Source of the DNA: Aurifilum marmelostoma
Lineage: Eukaryota; Ascomycota; Sordariomycetes; Diaporthales; Cryphonectriaceae
DNA: 64,000 bases
Direction: 5' to 3'
NCBI GenBank assembly: GCA_027559495.1
Contig: JAMXSV010000003.1
Span: 4,464,001 to 4,528,000, forward strand
Part shown: positions 1-11,811 of the stretch, piece by piece
How the letters are laid out: each line of letters starts with the position of its first letter
Position numbering within the stretch: the stretch's first letter is position 1
The notes under the pieces: model-generated
Database searches by the model: none
Told to the model about the DNA's origin: nothing
What the model saw: the letters and a program-made list of their open reading frames with translations, nothing else
Position numbers and translations under genes: made by a program

Positions 1-538
1 ATGATGTGCCAACCGTCGTTGGCCGAGCAGCCTACGGTCTTCCTTTGATGCACCTCGGCAGCTCGCTTCGATCCACAGGGCGGATAGGGGATGAATACGA
101 GAAGCAATGATGTATTTCAAATGCAATCGATCTTTACTGTCTGTTCGTTGGCGCTAACTTCAGTTTCTTGACTACAATCGCACCGGTGCGGCATTCTGGG
201 ACTTGCTTGTGGGGGAGTCAAAGCGGGATGCATTATGCACTCAGATTCATTTTTACCTTCAAGCCATTCTGCAAAGGAGAACAGGTGGGTATTAAGAGGG
301 ACATGAGATATATATATAAGACGTGTTCACCGTGTAATGTCCATGAGACTGCGATTCCAACCTATTGTAGTCGATGATCATCACTTCACATTCATTTCTT
401 TCTGTCTCTTCTTTCGTCCCATTTCATCACTTGGTATCTCACTTAGTCGCTCGTTCTCATTCGGCATATACAGTGGTTTCTGCATTCTTGAATTACACTC
501 TTTTGACGACGTTGGTCATTTCATTAATTAGACTGAAG
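1..538. other. intergenic, 5' flank of first gene
   Basis: No coding region is supported here. The part from about 310 to 535 is pyrimidine-rich and leads into the first gene, so it probably contains that gene's promoter and leader. A short TATA-like stretch of alternating T and A lies near 311-319. Confidence 0.5.
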
Positions 539-1906
539 ATGCGACCCAACACCCCCGTCGCCGTGGCATTCTCTAGTCTCATAGGAATTGCCAGTGCTGC
601 AGCAATACTTGAAGACAGAGCCTCGACATGCGCCAACAATGCCCTGGCTAAACTTATGATTGCTTTGCCGGCATATGCAGCTCCGTTCTGTAATACAGCG
701 TTTAAAGTGGCAGCAACAACGCCAACTGTCACAATCACGGTCTCTCCCACCGTGTAAGTGTTGCAGGATGCTCGGTCTTGCGAAAAGATAGAAAAGGGAA
801 AAAAAGAAAGAAAAAAAGGCTTCTCGACGCTGACAATTTCAAACTCTTCCTCAGGACTGTTGCGACGACATTGGTGTCCACCAAGACTGTAACCAACCTA
901 GCCGCCACGACGACAGTAGTGGTCAACGCCAAGCGTGATGAGCCCTCCGCCGCCTCCGAGGCTTCTCCTACCCTTCAAGGCCGTGCTGTGCTCGATTTTG
1001 CAGCCCTCGCGTCGATAGCTGGACTCAGCTTGGCTTCGTCATCCATGTCGGCCGCGTGCGCTTGCTTCGTCTCCAGCTACACAGCACCGACGGTCACGAC
1101 CACTTTGCTGGGGAAGACGACCACCACAGTGGCTGTTGTGAAGGCTACTTCGGTAGTCACGACGACCGTTCAGGGCGTCACAGTGTGAGTTGTCTATAAT
1201 TCATCCCGAGACCGAGTCTTTCCATTTTGCTGTTTTGTCTGACACGAGCTTGACCAGTATAATCACCAGCAAGGGAGCGGGCACAAGCCCCAAAACGTCA
1301 ACATCATCTTCACCACCAGCGACGAGCCTGAGCATCGTGTGGAGCATCCCAGCTGCGTCATCATCGCCAGCCATCATTAGCTCGGCAGCCTCTCCATCCG
1401 TGCTATCCAGCATCTCCCTTGTGAGCTCTTCTTTCGTGCCCGTCACCACCCTCACCAACTCGGCAGATATATCCAGCATCAGCTCTCTGGTCTCAGCCAT
1501 TCTGAGCAGCAGCAGCTTGCCTGCTACCCTAACATTCTCCTCCTCCTCCTCCTCCAACAACAACAATATTCCTTCCACCTCCGTCTCCACGTCGGCCATC
1601 GCATCCGCTACTACTATAGGTGTTGGATGCGGCGCAGGTCTACAGCCGTACAACTACAGCTCATACGCGCTGCCGAGCACGTACATGGGGTGCAACACGG
1701 GCAGCAAGACGGGCTACAGTGCATGCCACACGGATGTCAACGGGACAGCGGTCTGCGACTCGTGTGGTAAGTGTGGGACGGGCCAGACGTGTGCCAAGGA
1801 TGGAGACTGTGGGTTGGGACAGGCCTGTATCGTGAACTCGTATTGTAGCGCGGGAGCGGCGGTTTGTTTGCCGATTTTGGACACCTGCTATGCGACGGGC
1901 TCGTAG
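539..1906 (+). CDS. secreted Thr/Ser-rich protein with Cys-rich C-terminal domain
   Basis: I do not recognise a named family. The model is join(539..753, 855..1184, 1258..1906), 397 residues, with GTAAGT and GTGAGT donors and CAG acceptors; both junctions keep frame. The first about 21 residues form a signal peptide (hydrophobic core, then Ala-Ser-Ala-Ala-Ala). The middle is built of repeated TTTV/TVTVT-type stretches and a long Ser/Thr/Pro linker, typical of O-mannosylated wall or surface proteins. Short hydrophobic blocks carry Cys pairs near residues 30, 51 and in a Cys-Ala-Cys motif. The last about 95 residues hold 14 Cys, including a CDSCGKC motif, suggesting a disulphide-rich domain. 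There is no C-terminal GPI signal, so it is probably secreted. The upstream ATG-containing frame is open but the chosen ATG is the one that gives a signal peptide. Confidence 0.75.
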
Positions 1907-2154
1907 GACACAGCACTCATTTGTATGTAAATGATTTGCTCATGGCAATGTAGAAATACGTAATTGTGGAGTGGAAAGAACATAGTCTGACTGGTGATTA
2001 TGGATTGATGTAGACGGGATGTTCCTCAACCTCGTCTTGCTGGCATGGTACCTTGATACGTGCCTTTCGTCAGATTGTACAAGGTAATGAGGTATTCCGA
2101 GCCCATGAATCAGACGCAGTTAAGTATGGGATTGCTCGCCCAAAGTGCGAAGGT

Positions 2155-3093
2155 TTAGTCCTCTGTGCTGCTCTTTCGCGGCGCCTTTAGCTTCTTCAAA
2201 CTTATATGCCATTCCATGATGTACTCCTTGACGAATTAGAAATCATTACGTTAGCATCCAGAAGATACAAGACACGATGTAAGCTTGTGACTCATTGACG
2301 TACCATCAAACCTGGCGATATAAAGGTATCCGCAAGCCGAGCAGCCGTCGACATGCCTCCCTGCCACAGGACGGGACCAAGACGGCGGCCCCCAAGCAAG
2401 TGACTGGCCACATTTTTGGCATACTCCTCAGGCGTCGGGAACTTGTCATACTTGATCCAGGTCCGCCGCTCAATCGTATCCCGCACCGGCCGGTACAGAC
2501 TGTCCCCAGGAAGCCTGTCGCCTTCGGCCCGCGTCATGTTGGTCTTGATACCACCCGTCCGGATGACCACCACCCGGACCCCAAACGGCGCCAGCTCGGC
2601 CCGCAGAGTTCTGGAGAAAGCCGTCAGCGCAGCCTTGCTGGCATTGTAGACGGCGTTGAACGCAGGCGCGAAGACCTCGTTGACGGATCCGATGTTGGCC
2701 ACTATACCCCCTGGCCCGGATCAGCATCGATAGGAACGCCTGCGTGACGCCGAGTGCACCCAGCACGTTGGTGTCTATCATCCACCGCATGTCCTCGACT
2801 CGAAAGTCTGCAAAGGGCAGGATGCGCGTCACGCCTGCGTTGTTGATGAGCATGTCGAGCCCGTCGTCGCCCGTGGCCTGGCGCACGGCCTCTGCTGCCT
2901 GTTTGATGGAATTTGGGTCCGTGACATCCAACTCAATGGTATGGATGCCTACTTCTTTGAGGGATTCCACTTTGGCGAGATGGCGTGCGGCAGCGAACAC
3001 CACGAGTCCGCGGGCGTGGAATTCCCGGGCTAGGGCTTCGCCGATGCCTCCGTGGCTGCAGCCCGTGATGAGGACTGTTTTTGGGGACATCAT
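2155..3093 (-). CDS. short-chain dehydrogenase/reductase, Ayr1-like, with one frame break
   Basis: Classical SDR. It shows the cofactor motif TGCSHGGIG near residues 10-18, the NNAG motif, and the catalytic YNASK. The pattern most resembles fungal NADPH-dependent 1-acyldihydroxyacetone-phosphate reductase (Ayr1, lipid droplet/ER), but the substrate is inferred only. The frame changes inside a run of five C at 2707-2711 (five G in the coding sense). Removing one base joins LLIRARG-type sequence to IVANIGSVNEV without loss. The apparent stop at 2292 is probably not the end: a GTACGT donor at 2303, a GCTAAC branch site and a CAAG acceptor give a 77-base intron (2227..2303). A last exon at 2155..2226 then adds 23 residues with a Lys-rich tail. 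The corrected product is 286 residues, the usual length for Ayr1-like enzymes. Start chosen at the first of two adjacent ATGs. Confidence 0.8.
2227..2303 (-). other. intron of the dehydrogenase gene
   Basis: GTACGT donor, GCTAAC branch-like element and a pyrimidine-leaning CAAG acceptor. Splicing is phase 0, directly after an ATG codon, and leads to a 23-residue C-terminal extension. Seen in sequence; use of the intron is inferred. Confidence 0.65.
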
Positions 3094-4916
3094 TGTGATT
3101 ATACATCGATTTGCAGGTATGAAAAGGAATGAGGAAGGAACAGCATTTCTTGAGTGTCTGTCAGAGGAATTCTTGTCACGGCATAGTTACCGCGTGCGTG
3201 TTTTGCAATCCGAGACGTTTCGAGCCCCTTTAACAGGAGGCTCAAACCCGTCAAGATGAGACCACTGCAAAATATGCGGTTTCTTACGTTCAAGTTTCCA
3301 GAGTTTGATATAAGCCAAGTCGGTTTCTGAAAGTCTGAGAAGAGAGCTTCATGATCCAGAAGCGACTTTGTATTCACTCTTGACTCTGGGAACTTTTGTG
3401 AGGATAAGCCAATGAGATATTCCCAGACCGCGTTCTAATCGATGGTCAATCAAGGTACGGCCTGAAACTCCAAGTAAAACCCTCAATCCCCCTTATGTTC
3501 ACAGGATTATGGCAGGCACTGGGAAGGTTTTATCGGCATAAATCTGGCTTCAGTAGGTGTTCGCCATCTAACATGGCCGTGAACACCCAACAAAAATCAC
3601 ATGCCGCGGGCTGTCCGGCCCAGCTATCCCGGTGGAATGCAAGGGCGGTCAGGGCGGTGTTCTCCCGGGACATGGTTGCCCCTCGCGCGAGCCCGAAAGC
3701 TACCTTAGCACAGGGCATCGAATCCATAGGTACAAAATCGCATATGATAGATTGCTATGGCTGGCTGGCCGGTCGATCGATCTCCAGAATTGCTTCTTGC
3801 GGGGGTTGTGAGCAGCAGGCGAGGGAGGCGAGGCGACCGGTGGTCTAGATCAGTGCCAGCGGTGAGGTCCGGGGTAACATCATACCTGTACTACAGCACA
3901 ATGGTACCATTGTAAATGGCAGATAGTATTCTAATAATGTATGTGGGACATGACGATCTGTATTTCATCGAATCCGTTCTCGTGGAGATCATTCCAGCTC
4001 TACAATACCTTGTGGGAATCAAATGGTCTCGACCTGTCGTCAAGGCGGTCCTAGAAAACGGGGAGAGGGGGGATTCAAGGTTTGGTCATGGGGAAGGGGA
4101 ACCTTAAGCCGTCATCGCCTGTGGGAATATTGCTGGACCTGGGTCCAGGGCTGAGACGGGGCTGGACAAGCGAATCAACAAGAGAGGAAGAAATTCAGGG
4201 GACACGCTGACCCGAGTGCCTCTCACGAGCACCACCACGCAAACCCTGGATTCCCCTTGCCCACACCCCTTTTCTCAATTCCCCAGTACTGATGATAGTT
4301 AGTTGACCGACTCGAGAAGAAAAAAAAACCCCGCTGTGGGTGGACAGGCAGAACGTCATCACATTCTATCCGTCTACTGATCTCACCAAAGCATCATTGC
4401 TTCTGGAGGCGAAACCTTGAGTGGGATGTTCTAGCACCCGCTTCACTCATCCGACCTAGTCAGCCTGTCAATGCCCTGCGGTTGCCCGGTGTCGCCGTTT
4501 ATTTCTGCCCTGTCGTGCCATCCATTCCAGTGGCTCATACAAAGAAAACCCGGGGAAACCCCCCAGGGCCCCGCAAGAAACTCGGTAACATTTGCTCGGG
4601 CGCGAATTCCCATTTTGAGGTTTTAAGCCTATCCTGACGTCTAAAAAATCGTGTTATATACTGTCTTGTGGGATACGAAGGGGAAAGGCACCGAAAGCTT
4701 GGAACCAACCTGATCGGAAAACAAGCTGGTCGTATGTGGCACCAACAAAAAAGCAGGCAAGCAGCACAACAGTACGTTATTTCTGGGGCTCGACGCTGGG
4801 CCTCGGGTCGTAATTGCGGATCCCCTCTCCTGCAGAAAGGTCAGCCACTCAAGAAGAGACGCTGCACTGTGGTCTATGTAGTATATGGGGAACAGAATAC
4901 TTGGTAATTTGCTTTT

Positions 4917-4932
4917 GGGGGGGGGGGGGGGG
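4917..4932. repeat. G16 mononucleotide run
   Basis: Sixteen consecutive G. Other long G/C runs in the window are C14 at 28821-28834, C11 at 32994-33004, G12 at 36797-36808, G10 at 38497-38506 and C16 at 50832-50847. Confidence 0.95.
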
Positions 4933-6382
4933 AGATCGCCAGGCGAATGCTTAGGTGTCGGCCCGCCACCTGGCAAAGTCTGGGCATTTCTGCCTGCAGC
5001 GGGGAGTCAGGTCCAATCTAGCCACTGCCACGCTGGCTGCCGTCCCTATTTTTGGAAACAATCAGTGCCTCTGGGCTGCAGTGTAACTGCGGTAGTGGAC
5101 GATCCGAAATGCGCTGGCTGCGTGTGGCTGGCAATGAAACTGCACTGCTGATGGCTGACACTGGCACGCTGTGTTCTTTTTTTTTTTTTTCCGAGGCAAT
5201 CAATGCAATGTAGGACTCAGACTGTTCCTCCTTTTCTTTTTGTCCCCCTCTCTTTCTTCCTTTTCCTCTTACCATGTACATGGTCGTCTGACCACCACAG
5301 TACGGGAGTGCATTTCAGTAGCCACTCTTTACAGGCTTGCTTGAACGATGAGACCACACGGTCGCCCCCGGAGATTACACTGTAGGGATCTCGATCAGCG
5401 GAAATTGTGTGCACCTACAGCAAGCTGGGGAACCTGGTGACTATTCACTGGTTCTAGCATTCTGGGGCCGCTGCATGGACCGACCACAGAGCGCCTGACC
5501 TTTTGGATCATGGTGGGCCACGTCCACTTTCTTCTGTTGGTCAGGTTGTCAGTCAGGTTGTGGTCAGCGGGAGATGCACTGCCACGACAGTGGCGATTGG
5601 TTTCTTTTTTGGCAATCAGGAAGGCTGGAGTCAGAGACACGTCGATAGTGCTTCTATTACTGTGCGAGTGCGTACGACAGTATCGCTAGCAACTAGTAAG
5701 AAGTGTCTCACAACCACCAAAAATAAAAACAAAAAAAGAGTGGCTTAGGATTTGCAGGCAACCAAAGGCTGACAAGGAAGAGCGAGCTGGGCAAAAGTTG
5801 ACACTGTCTTGAGAGGGCGTTCCCCCAGGGCCTGCTTCGCCCCTTAATCAGTCAAACACACACAGTATTACATACTATGTACTATAGTACTTGCCTACTA
5901 CTGTACTATGGGATGTCTGGTACGGAGTAACACAGGCAACAGATGACGACTGCAGAGTTCACCACGTCGATCCCGGCCCCACAAAAAAAAAAAAGGGGTT
6001 CCACAATCATGCTGATGTGGGCCAGCTGAGAGGAAGGCTGAGCGCAGACAGAGGGAGAGAGGGCTGCAGGGCCTCCATCATTGGCCGTGAGGAGCTGGTT
6101 CGCTTCGAGTTTCCAAGGGTGAAAGATTGAAGAAAACAAGGACCAAGGTCGGACAACGTTGACCCCCAAGGCTCGGATGGGAATGGGGCTATGGCTCCTA
6201 ATGGAAGGATCTCGCAACGGCCGAGGAAGAGGGTCGGAAAGGGAGGGTCCACCTACCACCTTGATCGGGGGAATGCAAAGCCCAACACGAGCACTACGAC
6301 GCCAGGGTCTGACTTTGTTTGGATGCGCACTTGTCAGGTTGAGTAAGAAGTAGAGTGAGTACACACGTACACGTACGCGGCT

Positions 6383-6390
6383 TATATTAA
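6383..6390 (+). promoter_or_regulatory. possible TATA element of the GPI-protein gene
   Basis: TATATTAA lies about 25-30 bases upstream of a CT-rich tract (6408 onward) that looks like the start of the transcript. An AAC-rich leader then runs up to the ATG at 6611. The arrangement resembles promoters of strongly expressed fungal genes; use is inferred. Confidence 0.35.
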
Positions 6391-6610
6391 AGTCGACAAG
6401 AGAACCTCTTTTCTCGGCGTGCCTTTCCTCGCTCTTCTCTTCTCTCTCCTCATCCCTCTCGCGGCTCCTTATCAATTTAATATCAAGTTTCCTTGTGTCC
6501 CTTGCCAATACCAATCTCTTTTCGACACACTCGCTCATCCTCGAAAACGAAACTTTTTCAACCGCCCCTTTTCTACCCCAACAATAACAACAACAAAAAC
6601 CAGATCCAAA

Positions 6611-7012
6611 ATGGCCTTCAAGCAGCTCGCCGTCGCCGCCCTCCTGGCTACCTCCGCCATGGCTCAGGGCTCTGCTGCCTCCGGTGCCGCCACCACCGCT
6701 CTGTCCACCGTCCCCACCCTCTCGGCCACCGGCGGTGCCGCCACGGGTGCCCCGACCACCTTTGTCACCTCGGGCGGCTCTGCTGCCACTGGCAGCGCCG
6801 GCGTCAGCGGTGTCTCCAACTCCACCGCCACTGCCTCCTCGTCCAAGTCCTCCAAGACCGCCTCCTCCACGGACAGCAGCAGCGAGAGCTCCACCGGCAC
6901 CTCGACCTCCAGCTCCAGCACCAGCACCAGCTCCTCGGGCGCCACCACCAACTCCATGATGGGCAGCCTGTCTCTCGTCCTGGGCGTTGGTGCTGCCGTC
7001 GCCCTCTTCTAA
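6611..7012 (+). CDS. small GPI-anchored Ser/Thr-rich wall protein
   Basis: A single-exon gene of 133 residues. The start has a strong context (CCAAAATGG). Residues 1-18 form a signal peptide ending in AMAQG. Residues 19-115 are almost entirely Ser, Thr, Ala and Gly with one Asn-Ser-Thr site, as expected for a heavily O-glycosylated stalk. The C-terminus has a small-residue omega region followed by a hydrophobic tail (SLSLVLGVGAAVALF), the signal for GPI attachment. The third codon position is very rich in C and G, which suggests high expression. It probably sits in the plasma membrane or cell wall as a structural or adhesive protein. Such proteins diverge fast, so no orthologue is named. Confidence 0.85.
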   Translation: MAFKQLAVAALLATSAMAQGSAASGAATTALSTVPTLSATGGAATGAPTTFVTSGGSAATGSAGVSGVSNSTATASSSKSSKTASSTDSSSESSTGTSTSSSSTSTSSSGATTNSMMGSLSLVLGVGAAVALF

Positions 7013-8665
7013 GCGAGAGGCTGAAAAAACCAGGGGAAGAAAGAGAGACATGTGCACATGATGGGAAGAAAGCTTTAGGAGGAACGTAATATCCGGATTC
7101 ATGCGTTTCAATTTAGGATTATCACCGCCTCAGAGCATGCTTAGGCGTTGGGGTGGGACTCACACCAGGGACAAACACTCGAGAGAGTAATAGAGTCCAT
7201 TTTGGAAAAGGATAAATCATTTTAATTCCCGTGGCACTGGAAAAACATCAAAACAGTGGACATGGGCGTTGAGAAATGTTCAACATTACCATTTAGTTAT
7301 AACTTAATGGATTACAACTTCAACCCCTTATTTCCTGGTTTTTGCAATCTTTCTACTAAATTGTGTGTTGTGACATGATTCGGATAAGCAATGAACTCTT
7401 GTGTGCTTACAGACAAGCTTGAGACCCCCCTCATGCATCATCTCTAGGGTCAGGTGGCAAGGTTCCCAAGGGTTTTCTTTCTCCAGTACCAAGACACAAC
7501 CTGAACAGGGCACGATGGATACAGGGCACCTATTGATCCAGATACCTTGAATACTGAAGTATACTTCACTTAGATAAATTGTAGGCTCTCTCCAGCTTCA
7601 ACTTGACGGAGTAATATAATGAATACCCTTTGCCATTGCTTGTGTGTCAGTCAGTCTGCTCTTGAAGTGCCACTATGAGATTCCTTGTGCCATGCGCCAG
7701 TTTCCAACACAAAGACTGAACCACATCAAGATTTTCCATCCAGCTGGCCTCAACTGAATTAAATGATACCACTGCACTCATTATGAAAGCACTATATCTA
7801 TGTTTAGTATCTGATTTTTTTTATAAAAAAAAACCAAGAAGAACCCTCTATGAAGACTATAATGATACATATTAATACTTGGGTCAGAGGAGCACCACCA
7901 TGCAACGTCAGTGTTGAGTCTTCACGAGTTTTATCAGAGAGCAAACACAGGGGGAAATAAGAGAAAATGAACACGGACATCAATGATATGCTGGTGTTAA
8001 ACAGTCTCAGAGATAGCCACAGTGTGCTGTACTCATGTCACAATTTTTCTCAGGTTTTCTTGAGGTCGCAAAAGTCCTTCTCAAAAGTCCTTCTCAACCT
8101 CATGTTCAAGGGGGAAACATCCATACTACTACCTCTTGCCACTGTGCTCAATCACTCTGCACCAACAGCCCTGCAACACTACGATTTTAATAAAGCCAAC
8201 ATAAGAACGACACGACAATATACTCCTCCACCTGCTGAATCACTCACCAGGACGAGTCAGCATCACTTTGTGCTCACATGCTGTTGACTACTCACTCTGA
8301 TGTCGCTGGGCTGATCCACCCATGACTGACCTTACCACAGGCCCTCTTTGACACACGCCCTCAAAGCTGGAACCTGCAGGACAACAACACAATAACCTAG
8401 CTGAGCAGCTTCCGTTTCCTCTCCCTTTGCCTATTCCATCTGTCCTTTTGCAGAGATCATTCTCGAATCTCTCGGATCAGAGACCCTGCTCAGCTCGGCA
8501 CTCCCCCTTCAGGCCAAGAAACTTGCAACAGTCTGCGAAAGGAAAGGTTGCTGAAATCGCGTCTACGCGCCCTTTTTGACTCTCTCACTCTCCCCTATCC
8601 TCCTTCAAATAGTCCATCGCAGCGGCATACTTGATTGTTACCTTCTGCTGATCGACGACCTCACG
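7013..8665. other. intergenic region
   Basis: No gene is supported. 7100-8300 is relatively AT-rich with short frames only. 8400-8660 is pyrimidine-rich and is probably the promoter and leader of the J-domain gene. Confidence 0.5.
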
Positions 8666-10861
8666 ATGGCTTCCCAGTCGGATCAACGTGGAGGATACAA
8701 CGCCTCCAAGGCGACGGCGGTGACTCGCCAGCACGTAATGATCTATGATCTCTACGGCCTGCTTGGTGTTTCCCCCAATGTTGACCAGGCTGGCATCCGC
8801 GATACCTACGAGGGTATCGTCAAGAAGCTTCACCCTGCTCTTCCCAGCAACGCTGTGAGTTGACTCAAGCCCGCCGACCAAGTGCCTCAATCCATGGGCT
8901 TGGAGAGCAATGGGATGCTAACTGACACATGTCTTGCCTGCCGTTTCTCCAGATCAATGCAGCCTACAATGTCCTGAACAACCCCCACAAGCGCGCCCAG
9001 TACGACCGCGACCGCCTCGAGTACCTCTACGCGCGTTTCGCGACCCACGACGACTTCTCGACCCGCAGTGGCACCCCGCCCAGCCCAGCCGCCCGCGATG
9101 AGCAGATCCAGGGCTACGCGGCGGCCCTTGCCTCGCGCGTGTACGACCCCCTGGCCGAGAAAAAGGCCCTGATCCAGGCGCGCATCGCCCGCACTCGAGC
9201 CGACCTCGACGACTTCAACGACAAGTCGCTGCGCCACCGCCAGGACTGGGCCACCAGTCCCAACCAGATCCTGCGCATGGCAGGCAACGCGCTGCGCGAG
9301 ATTGTCGTGTGTGCCGAGGGCGACCTGTGCATGCTGGAGGACGAGCTAGGCAGGCTCGAGGGCATTCTCGACCCCAAGGACCAGGACGGGCCTGCTGGCC
9401 GTGTCGCCAGTGGCACGTACGGCAGCGAGATTGAGGCCGGAATTGCGACTGCTGCTGCCGTGGAGCGCTTCGCCGTCGGCAAGGCTGGGAACAAGCAGGT
9501 GCAGGCCCTCAACTCGCGCATCCCTAGCATCCCTCGCTCGCCCACGGTTGCCCTCAAGCCGCGATCCGCCTCAAAGCTCGGCGTTGTGGGTGAGGATAGT
9601 GGCGGTCGAGGCGCTGAATTGTCTTCTGAGGCTGGCAGCGTCGGTGACCGGGCCGAGATGATGGTCGAGGACCGCATCAAGAATTTTCTGCTTGGCCCCT
9701 CGGCTGCAGGCCAACATCAGCAGCAGCAGAGAGGTGGAGGAGAAGCTGACATGGTTGTTGACAAGAACGCCTTCGCTCCCTCCCCGATCATGACCATTGG
9801 AAACAAGGACCACAGCAACAAGCAGCACCAGCTGCCCATCTCCCGTTCATACGAGCACCCCGGCGCCACCTTCCACGCACAGCAGCAACGCGGCATGATC
9901 GACAACATAGCCTCTCACATGAAGAAAGCCACGCCTACCAATGTCTCCTCGCCTTCTCCTGCTACCATCCTCCGCCGTCTGCCACCCCAGAAAGGCGATG
10001 GTATGGGCCTTGTCGAGTGGCAGACTCTCCACGGCCCTCGGAACCCAGAAGTGGCCCCTGAGAACGACCCTTTCTGGAGGAACATCACCTTCCAGCCCTT
10101 GATGTCGCGCGCGGCTGCTGTTCCTACGGCTGAGGAGTACAGTATGAACAAGAATGGCGAGGACCGCCACAACCACCACAACATCGAGACTTATCCCAAC
10201 TACACCACTCATGATATTCCCACCACCATGATGCCTAGCTTTGGCATTCAGGCTCCTACCCCCTCTCACCACCAATGCCGCTGCTCCTACTCATCAAGCC
10301 ACCAAAGGAATGGCCATGGCTCCCGAGTTCAAGCGGCCCAACCGCCCCTGGCGTACCAGCACGCCCCCGGGCAAGCTACCGGACGGTACATGGGACAAAT
10401 ACCCCTTTAAGCCATCCACCATCGCCCACCAAGCAGGTGCGGAACGCGACACGACAGCCACCGCTGCCAACGCCGGCCTGACGCCTGGTGGCCGCAACAA
10501 CCTGGCCAGCCTGGAACGGAGCGAGGGCATCAAAGAGTTCCAGATGCGCGTCTGGACGGCTGCGAAGGAGGCACAGGCCCTCGAGGCTCTGGCCAAGGGT
10601 CCAGCGAAGACTGCGCCCCAGCCACAAGGAGCACCATCCAGGGCGCAGCAGCAGGACAACAACAAGAAGAAGGAAGGTAGCTATTTTTCAGCTGATACTC
10701 TCGCTGCTGCTGCCGCTACTGCTGCTGCCATGGCTGGTAGAGGTGTTGATAGTGAAGATGACGGCGTGCCCGAGATCTTCCGTCGTGTCAAGAACGGCAA
10801 CTTCAAGGCTCCTGAGGGTCCTACGTTCTCCAGGAAGCAGCTCGATGACCCCTTCACATGA
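8666..10861 (+). CDS. degenerate J-domain protein (HPA in place of HPD), one frame break
   Basis: Exon 1 is 8666..8854 and exon 2 starts at 8953 after a GTGAGT...CCAG intron. Residues about 27-85 form a DnaJ-type domain: YDLYGLLGVSP for helix I, INAAYNVL plus DPHKRAQYD-like NNPHKRAQYD for helices III-IV. The invariant His-Pro-Asp loop reads His-Pro-Ala, and the loop is short. Known J-proteins need that Asp to stimulate Hsp70, so this is probably a J-like protein without that activity. A region of heptad-like charged sequence follows, then a long low-complexity tail with Gln/His-rich parts. The frame changes at a run of five C at 10259-10263. Removing one base joins both halves (698 residues), ending in a conserved-looking FRRVKNGNFKAPEG segment. 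An alternative is an intron 10142..10250 (GTATGA...TTCAG), giving 662 residues, but that stretch has coding-like C-ending codons. Confidence 0.78.
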
Positions 10862-11811
10862 GTTCTATGCAGGGGTAAGCCATCCTGCTGGAGGAGGACG
10901 CAGATGAGAGGGTGGAAGAGGGGCTGCTTTTTCTCTTATTTCTGGGAAGGTGGAGGGATATAAACACTTCTTGGGATGTCTGGTGATTTGCTTGATTTGG
11001 GACCGGCTGGGCTCGAAAACAGACTCGGAATCACAGAAATCCTGATCCACACGGACATAGTGTGAGAGAGACCTCAGCCATGAAGGAACAGAATTCCCGT
11101 ATGAGGAATGGGCAGACGCTGCCTCGAGTAGTTTTTGCAATCGAAAACTTATTATCAGCAAACTTCGTTAGGCTTGCTGCTGGGCGATTGAATCGTTGAT
11201 CTTTTGCGGGTTTCACTTGAGAGTCGTAGGGATCCAGAAAAACCAAGACGTGGTAAGCAACTCACCAGGCTGACCAGACTGATAGGCATAAGGAAGAGAA
11301 GAATTTGCTCAATTTCCTGTTCTCAACTTGCCAGTCCCTTTCTAGCTCATATTCCTGACGTGCTCGTGAGCCATAATTTCTGGCGCTAGGTCTCCTAGAT
11401 CTGCCTCGAGGTTCGTGCTAGGTAGTCTTCCACCCTCAACAGGGACTTTGATGACGCGAAAACTCGCTCTTCGCTAGGAAGATAATGTGATGATCAAGGA
11501 TGTCTCGAGCATCAGTGAGGACCTTTTGCTCGCCCATGGCCCAATATGTCTGTCTCGTCCCATCGAATCGTGCTGATATTGAACCATCCACAATGCATAT
11601 ATACGTCCCAGGTTGCCCACCATGCATATCTGTTGCGATGAACTGTATCAGCAATCTTCGATATTTCCCCCCTTATATCTCAGAGCATTTGAGGCAAGGT
11701 TCTCACCTTCAGACGTCGCCAAGTTTAGATTCTCTCATCTTGAAAACACTTCCACTCAGCACACCACCACAGCGCCGAGCACGCCTCCTTCTCCGAGACC
11801 ACTCACTCACA
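10862..11811. other. intergenic region
   Basis: I see no supported gene. The last 100 bases before 11812 are CAC/CTC-rich, as is common in fungal leaders. Confidence 0.45.

Larger units (their letters stand above)
3094..6610. other. 3.5 kb intergenic region
   Basis: No supported gene. All open frames are short and without family features. It contains a run of 16 G (4917-4932), T and A runs near 5173, 4320 and 5981, and, at its 3' end, a CT-rich leader (about 6408-6470) of the GPI-protein gene. Confidence 0.5.

Noticed and set aside
5906..7111. 401-codon frame on the minus strand opposite the GPI-protein gene
   Set aside because: It is a shadow of the Ser/Thr/Ala-rich plus-strand gene; its Gly/Ala-rich part mirrors that composition and the rest lacks coding features.
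10142..10250. Intron as explanation of the frame change in the J-protein gene
   Set aside because: Possible by its borders (GTATGA...CAG) and keeps frame, but the segment has coding-like codons and no good branch site, and the same +1 break in C/G runs occurs in other genes; kept as an alternative only.
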